DNA of 64,000 bases from Ferrovibrio sp041906005 (GTDB taxonomy: Bacteria; Pseudomonadota; Alphaproteobacteria; Ferrovibrionales; Ferrovibrionaceae): contig NZ_JAYRJY010000001.1 of assembly GCF_041906005.1 (NCBI RefSeq), positions 1,488,001 to 1,552,000 on the forward strand, written 5' to 3'. The first letter of the stretch is position 1; every line of letters starts with the position of its first letter. Positions 60,066 to 64,000 of the stretch are shown one piece after another. Below the pieces are notes generated by a model that was not told where the DNA came from, did no database searches, and saw only the letters and a program-made list of their open reading frames with translations. The position numbers were made by a program, and so were the translations under genes.

Positions 60066-60608
60066 TTAGGCGGCGGGCTTGAGGACCTCTTCGCCCTTCT
60101 GCCAGTTGCAGGGGCAGAGCTCATCGGTCTGCAATGCGTCGAGCACACGCAGCACTTCCTGCGGATTGCGGCCGACGCTGAGGTCGTTCACCGACACGAA
60201 GCGGATGACGCCTTCCGGATCGACGATGAAGGTGGCGCGCAGGCAGACGCCCTCGGCCTTGTCGAGGATGCCGAGATTCTGGCTCAGCTCGCGCTTGATG
60301 TCGGCGATCATGGCGAACGGCAGGTCCTTGAGATCGGCGTGGCTGTTGCGCCAGGCCAGGTGGACGAATTCGCTGTCGGTCGACACGCCGTAGACCACGG
60401 TGTCACGGTCGTTGAAGTCGCCGTTCAGCTTGCCGAAGGCCGCGATCTCGGTCGGGCAGACGAAGGTGAAGTCCTTCGGCCAGAAGAACACGACCTTCCA
60501 CTTGCCCTTGTCGGACTCGTTGGAAATCTCGGTGAAGGCCTTTTTCGGGTCGGTCGATACGACGGCCTTGAGGTTGAAGTCGGGGAACTTGTCGCCGATG
60601 GTCAGCAT
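60066..60608 (-). CDS. ahpC: Peroxiredoxin AhpC
   Basis: A 180-residue 2-Cys peroxiredoxin. The peroxidatic C51 is in DFTFVCPTE; the C-terminal pair C165 and C167 is in DELCPCNWQKGE. The Cys-Pro-Cys end is that of mycobacterial-type AhpC reduced by AhpD, not by AhpF, which agrees with the next gene. It reduces hydrogen and organic peroxides and peroxynitrite. It diverges from oxyR across 177 bp with inverted repeats. Confidence 0.96.
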   Translation of the reverse strand: MLTIGDKFPDFNLKAVVSTDPKKAFTEISNESDKGKWKVVFFWPKDFTFVCPTEIAAFGKLNGDFNDRDTVVYGVSTDSEFVHLAWRNSHADLKDLPFAMIADIKRELSQNLGILDKAEGVCLRATFIVDPEGVIRFVSVNDLSVGRNPQEVLRVLDALQTDELCPCNWQKGEEVLKPAA

Positions 60609-60705
60609 TTGGATGGGCTCCTCTCTTGGATACGAAACGGTCTCAGGTCTGGGGCGGCGGGGCTGGCCGGGATATCGGTGATACCCCCTGCGTCCCGCTC
60701 GAAGT

Positions 60706-60774
60706 GATAATTAGACGCTTTCTAATTATCGTTCCAACGGATAATTCCGTTGAAAATAATCGATCAGATCGATT
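60706..60774. promoter_or_regulatory. oxyR/ahpC divergent promoters and operator
   Basis: A 9-bp dyad GATAATTAG-N7-CTAATTATC (60706-60730) has the OxyR-like TTAG-N7-CTAA form. It overlaps a minus-strand ahpC promoter: TTGGAA (60737-60732), 18 bp, TAATTA. On the plus strand, TTGAAA (60750-60755), 17 bp, TTAAAT (60773-60778) sits 7 bp before the oxyR ATG. A second dyad, AATCGATC-A-GATCGATT (60758-60774), fills that spacer. Confidence 0.6.
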
Positions 60775-60785
60775 AAATTTACCCC

Positions 60786-61730
60786 ATGCTGAACCTGCCC
60801 ACCCTCCGGCAATGGCGGTACCTGGTTGCTTTGGCGGAAATCCGCCATTTCGGCAAAGCCGCCGAGGCCTGCTTTGTCACCCAATCCACCCTTTCGGCCG
60901 GCATCCAGGAGCTGGAAACCCAGCTTGGCGCCGCCCTTGTGGATCGCACCAAACGAAAGGTTGTGCTCACGCCTCTGGGCGAGGAACTGGCCGGACGGGC
61001 CCGCGAATTGCTGCGCGAAGCCGAGGAAATGGTGCTGCTGGCGCGCGCCGCCGCCGCGCCGCTCAGTGGCCCGCTGCGGCTGGGCGTGATCCCGACGATT
61101 TCCCCTTTCCTGCTGCCGCGCGTGCTGCCCACGCTGCGCCGGCGCTTCCCCGACCTGAAGCTGTTCCTGCGCGAGGACCTGACCGCGCGGCTGATCGAGC
61201 AATTGCAGGCCGGCCGACTCGACCTCTTGCTGATCGCCCTGCCCTATGAAGGTGGCGCACTGGATACGCTGGAACTCTTCGACGACGAATTCCTGGTCGC
61301 CTGCCGCAACGACCATGTGATGACCAAACGCCAATCGGTGAAGCTGGACGACCTGGCTGACGCACCGCTGCTGCTGCTGGAAGACGGCCATTGCCTGCGC
61401 GACCATGCGCTGGCGGCCTGCCGCCTGCCGCCATCGCCGCGCCGCGATGGCTTCGCCGCCACCTCGCTGCACACATTGGTGCAGATGGTGGATAGCGGCC
61501 TGGGCGTCACCCTGCTGCCGCGTCTGGCGCTGGACGCCGGAATCCTGCGCGGAACCGATGTGGTGACGCGGCCGCTGGCCGGCGAAGGCAAGGCGAAGGC
61601 ACCGGCGCGCCATATCGGCCTGGCCTGGCGGCGCGGCACGCAGCGCGCCAAGGAATTCACCCTGTTTGGCGAGGCGCTCGTTGCAGCCATGAAGCAACCT
61701 GCCTCCGAATCCCAGACCAAGAAAGCCTGA
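60786..61730 (+). CDS. oxyR: LysR-type hydrogen peroxide regulator OxyR
   Basis: A 314-residue LysR protein. The HTH is RYLVALAEIRHFGKAAEACFVTQSTLSAGIQELETQLGAALVDRTKRKVVLT. The sensor cysteines are C203 in LLEDGHCLRD and C212, nine apart as in E. coli OxyR (199 and 208); oxidation to a disulphide activates it. It is divergent from ahpC, its expected target. No ribosome site is visible and the -10 is 7 bp from the ATG, so the mRNA may be leaderless. The acetyltransferase gene follows after 3 nt. Confidence 0.95.
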   Translation: MLNLPTLRQWRYLVALAEIRHFGKAAEACFVTQSTLSAGIQELETQLGAALVDRTKRKVVLTPLGEELAGRARELLREAEEMVLLARAAAAPLSGPLRLGVIPTISPFLLPRVLPTLRRRFPDLKLFLREDLTARLIEQLQAGRLDLLLIALPYEGGALDTLELFDDEFLVACRNDHVMTKRQSVKLDDLADAPLLLLEDGHCLRDHALAACRLPPSPRRDGFAATSLHTLVQMVDSGLGVTLLPRLALDAGILRGTDVVTRPLAGEGKAKAPARHIGLAWRRGTQRAKEFTLFGEALVAAMKQPASESQTKKA

Positions 61731-61733
61731 ACC

Positions 61734-62255
61734 ATGAGCAAGACCCTGATCCGCCCTGCAACGCCGGCGGATGCCGCAACCATCGTGAGCCTGGTGCAGG
61801 CGCTGGCGATATACGAAAACGAACCGTTGACCAGCGTGAAGATCACACCCGAGGATGTACTGCGCGACGGTTTCGGACCCGAACGGCGTTTCGAGGCGCT
61901 GATCGCCGAACTGGAAGGCGAGCCGGTCGGCTTCGCGCTGTTCTTCCATAATTACTCGACCTGGGAAGGCCGCGCCGGCATCTATGTCGAGGACCTGTTC
62001 GTGCTGGAACGGGCGCGCGGCAATGGCCTGGGCCGGCAGTTGATCACTGCGCTGGCGGCCATCGCGGATGCGCGTGGGTGCAAACGGCTCGACCTTAACG
62101 TGCTGGACTGGAATCCGACACGCGATTTCTATCACCGCATCGGCATCAATCATCTGAAGGAATGGCTGCCTTACCGCATCACCCAGCCGGCGATCGGGCG
62201 CCTGGCCCAGCAGGCCGATGGTGCGTGGTTCCCCGGCCGTGCCGATCTGCAATAA
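61734..62255 (+). CDS. GNAT acetyltransferase, diamine N-acetyltransferase-like
   Basis: A 173-residue GNAT protein of the SSAT-like group: RPATPADAATIVSLVQALAIYENEPLTSVKITPEDVLRDGF at the N-terminus, FFHNYSTWEGRAGIYVEDLFV in the middle, ERARGNGLGRQLITALAAIADARG as the acetyl-CoA site and LDWNPTRDFYHRIG after it. It resembles spermidine/spermine or thialysine acetyltransferases; the substrate is not proven. It is translationally linked to oxyR (3-nt gap), so it may belong to the peroxide response. Confidence 0.88.
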   Translation: MSKTLIRPATPADAATIVSLVQALAIYENEPLTSVKITPEDVLRDGFGPERRFEALIAELEGEPVGFALFFHNYSTWEGRAGIYVEDLFVLERARGNGLGRQLITALAAIADARGCKRLDLNVLDWNPTRDFYHRIGINHLKEWLPYRITQPAIGRLAQQADGAWFPGRADLQ

Positions 62256-62314
62256 AAGTTTGGGTCAACGCGGCGACCTGTGACAGACTCGGAAACTGGA
62301 AAACCTAACCAGGC

Positions 62315-64000
62315 ATGACCGAGCCAGAAACACAGATCGGGCAAATCGCCTTTCCGTCAGGCATCCGGCGCGGCCGTAGCGGCATGTCGCGGAGTTTCAT
62401 GGCGGTGATCGCCGCCGTCACCTTGCTGCTGGTGGCGGCCACGGCTATGGCCGTTTCGCTGGTGCTGAATCTGCGCGATGCCGAGCGGCAACGCCTGGAT
62501 CTGCAGGCGGTGGGCCTGAGTCGCACCCTGGCCGATGCCACCCAACGCCAGATCGACGGTGCCGATCTGCTGCTGCAATTCGCCAGCGTCGAATTCGGCG
62601 ATGCAATCGCGCTTGGTGAACGGCCGACCGCTTCGATGCACCGCCTGCTTGAAGACCGCCTCGCCATCATGACGCAGGTAGATGGCCTCGATGCCTACGA
62701 CCGGGACGGCGTTTTGCGGTTTTCGGTGGGCGACGCCCATCTGCCGGCCGACGTATCCTGGCATCCCGCATTCGACCGCCATCGCAGCGGCACGGTCATG
62801 CAGATCACGGCTGGATGGACCGACAGCGCGAGCAGCCTGTGGCTGAGCCGCCGACTGGATGCACCGGATGGCAGCTTCGGCGGCGTGGTGGTGGCATCTT
62901 TGCATATTGCCGCCGACGAACTGCTCGATCCCAATCACCTCGGCCTGCCGGTTTCCAGCGCCGCTTTGGTGCATGAACAGGGCCGACTGATCATCGGCTG
63001 GCCGCAGGACGAAGCCGCCGAACTGGCGGGCCTGACCGGATTCATCGACAGCGAACGCGGCCATGTCACCATCGACGGGACGATCCTCTACTGGTCGCGC
63101 CTGTCCGGTTTTCCGATCAATGTCATGCTCCGCGTCGAACAGCATGACATCGACAGCAACTGGCAGCGCGCCGCGATCGGTTACGGTCTGCTGCTCGGAA
63201 TCGTCGCACTGGGCGCGGGCGCCTCGTTATGGGCCACCTGGCGCCAGCTGCGGCGCCGCGCGGCCAGCGAAGCGCTGCTGCAGGGCATGATGGACAATCC
63301 GCCGATCATCATGGCCCTGCAGGATGCCCAGGGCCGCTATCTGATGGTGAACCGGCATTACGCCGAACAGATCGGCCGTCCCGCGCAGGATCTGGTCGGC
63401 CGCGCACCGCATGAGGTGTTCCCGGAACTGATAGCGGCGGATTTCATGCGGCAGATCGGGACAACGCTGGCTGCCGGCAAACCGGTGGTGTTCGATACCG
63501 AGACTTCCGACAGGACAGGCCAGACACGCAACCACATCATCGTCCGCTTCCCGATCTATGACGAACGGCACAAGCTGCTGGCCGTGGGCAGCATTGCCAC
63601 CGACATCACCGACCGCAAACGGCTGGAGGCGGCCTTGCGCGAACAGGCCGCCGAACGCGAACAACTGGTGGAAAGCTATGCCCGCCAGCGCGAGGCGGCA
63701 GAAACCGCCAATCGTGCCAAAAGCGAATTCCTCGCCCATATGAGCCACGAACTGCGTACGCCGCTGAATGCCGTGATCGGCTTCGCCGACATGATCGCCA
63801 ACCAGATGCTGGGGCCACAATCGCCGAAATATTTCGAATATGCCGAAGACATCAGCCGCAGCGCGCACCACCTGCTGAGCGTGATCAGCGACATCCTCGA
63901 CGTGTCGAAGATCGAGAGCGGCCGGCTGGAACTGGAATTGGCCATGCATCATCCGCAGGACCTGGTGGATGACAGCCTGCGCCTGGTGCGTGGCCGGGCG
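62315..64000 (+). CDS. PAS-containing sensor histidine kinase, N-terminal part (cut by window end)
   Basis: An open frame of 562 codons runs off the window. Order: cytoplasmic start, helix 1 (about 29-50, AVIAAVTLLLVAATAMAVSLVL), a periplasmic dCache-like sensor of about 235 residues, helix 2 (about 288-308), a PAS domain (about 315-430, with IIMALQDAQGRYLMVNRHYAEQIGR and TDITDRKRLEAAL), a coiled coil, and HisKA with the phospho-acceptor H478 in HMSHELRTPLNAVIGFADM. The catalytic ATPase domain, and any receiver, lie beyond the window. Signal and partner regulator are unknown. The 59-bp gap before it holds no clear promoter. Confidence 0.92.
   Translation, partial: MTEPETQIGQIAFPSGIRRGRSGMSRSFMAVIAAVTLLLVAATAMAVSLVLNLRDAERQRLDLQAVGLSRTLADATQRQIDGADLLLQFASVEFGDAIALGERPTASMHRLLEDRLAIMTQVDGLDAYDRDGVLRFSVGDAHLPADVSWHPAFDRHRSGTVMQITAGWTDSASSLWLSRRLDAPDGSFGGVVVASLHIAADELLDPNHLGLPVSSAALVHEQGRLIIGWPQDEAAELAGLTGFIDSERGHVTIDGTILYWSRLSGFPINVMLRVEQHDIDSNWQRAAIGYGLLLGIVALGAGASLWATWRQLRRRAASEALLQGMMDNPPIIMALQDAQGRYLMVNRHYAEQIGRPAQDLVGRAPHEVFPELIAADFMRQIGTTLAAGKPVVFDTETSDRTGQTRNHIIVRFPIYDERHKLLAVGSIATDITDRKRLEAALREQAAEREQLVESYARQREAAETANRAKSEFLAHMSHELRTPLNAVIGFADMIANQMLGPQSPKYFEYAEDISRSAHHLLSVISDILDVSKIESGRLELELAMHHPQDLVDDSLRLVRGRA

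Overview
The window is about 64 kb of GC-rich chromosomal DNA with dense genes, short spacers and no sign of phage or insertion sequences. Gene content points to a free-living, motile alphaproteobacterium, probably Rhodospirillales-like: glnD-murJ-trpS on one strand, an Nfu protein, DUF2333, DUF1127 and PAS_5-type proteins, a TAXI-TRAP fused permease, and a MaeB malic enzyme/phosphotransacetylase fusion. The taxon is inferred from gene families, not from a database match. I recognised no rRNA, tRNA or CRISPR array.

Layout. 0-6 kb: a cut amidase, an adenosine-kinase-like PfkB sugar kinase, HutD/Ves, heparinase II/III, rpe, a thioesterase and rsmB. 6-10 kb: a TRAP transporter (dctM, dctQ, dctP) downstream of a D-tartrate-dehydratase-like enolase, which reads as a tartrate uptake and dehydration operon. 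10-25 kb: envelope and housekeeping genes (amiC, a DnaJ/CbpA protein, a Sel1 protein, a glycine-zipper lipoprotein, Bax, Nfu, a class III cyclase, a PAS protein, Usp, DUF2333, trpS, murJ, glnD). 25-29 kb: an SDR, two unknown small proteins, a LysE exporter, and an exported intradiol dioxygenase divergent from a TetR regulator. 29-33 kb: a DUF1127 protein and a TAXI-type TRAP system. 33-43.5 kb: DinB, a PAS protein, a threonine-synthase-like enzyme, a 10-bp-periodic repeat tract, a GFA protein, an AAC(6')-like acetyltransferase, YkgJ, a cold shock protein, a periplasmic binding protein, mutS and maeB. 43.5-53 kb: an orphan gene between two inverted REP-like hairpins, a DUF1127 protein, then a Liv-type ABC system with two paralogous binding proteins, a GntR/FCD regulator and a secreted serine hydrolase. 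53-59 kb: a guanidinium exporter under a guanidine-II riboswitch, a PAS protein and two tandem chemoreceptors. 59-64 kb: ahpC-ahpD divergent from oxyR, an acetyltransferase, and a sensor histidine kinase cut by the window end.

How the parts work together. Four uptake systems are visible: tartrate TRAP, TAXI-TRAP, the Liv ABC system and an orphan binding protein. Two of their control regions share the 11-bp string GTCCGACAATC, which suggests one GntR-type regulon. AhpC, AhpD and OxyR form a compact peroxide-defence unit. The best-supported non-coding element is the guanidine-II riboswitch at 53494-53543, with two hairpins that both end in ACGA loops. Several genes have a promoter whose -10 box lies 6-7 bp from the ATG, which implies leaderless mRNAs. 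I did not find a clearly new multi-gene system. The most novel candidates are the hydrolase/GntR/twin-binding-protein Liv cluster, the REP-flanked orphan gene, the helically phased repeat, and an arginine in place of the Walker A lysine in the LivF-type ATPase.
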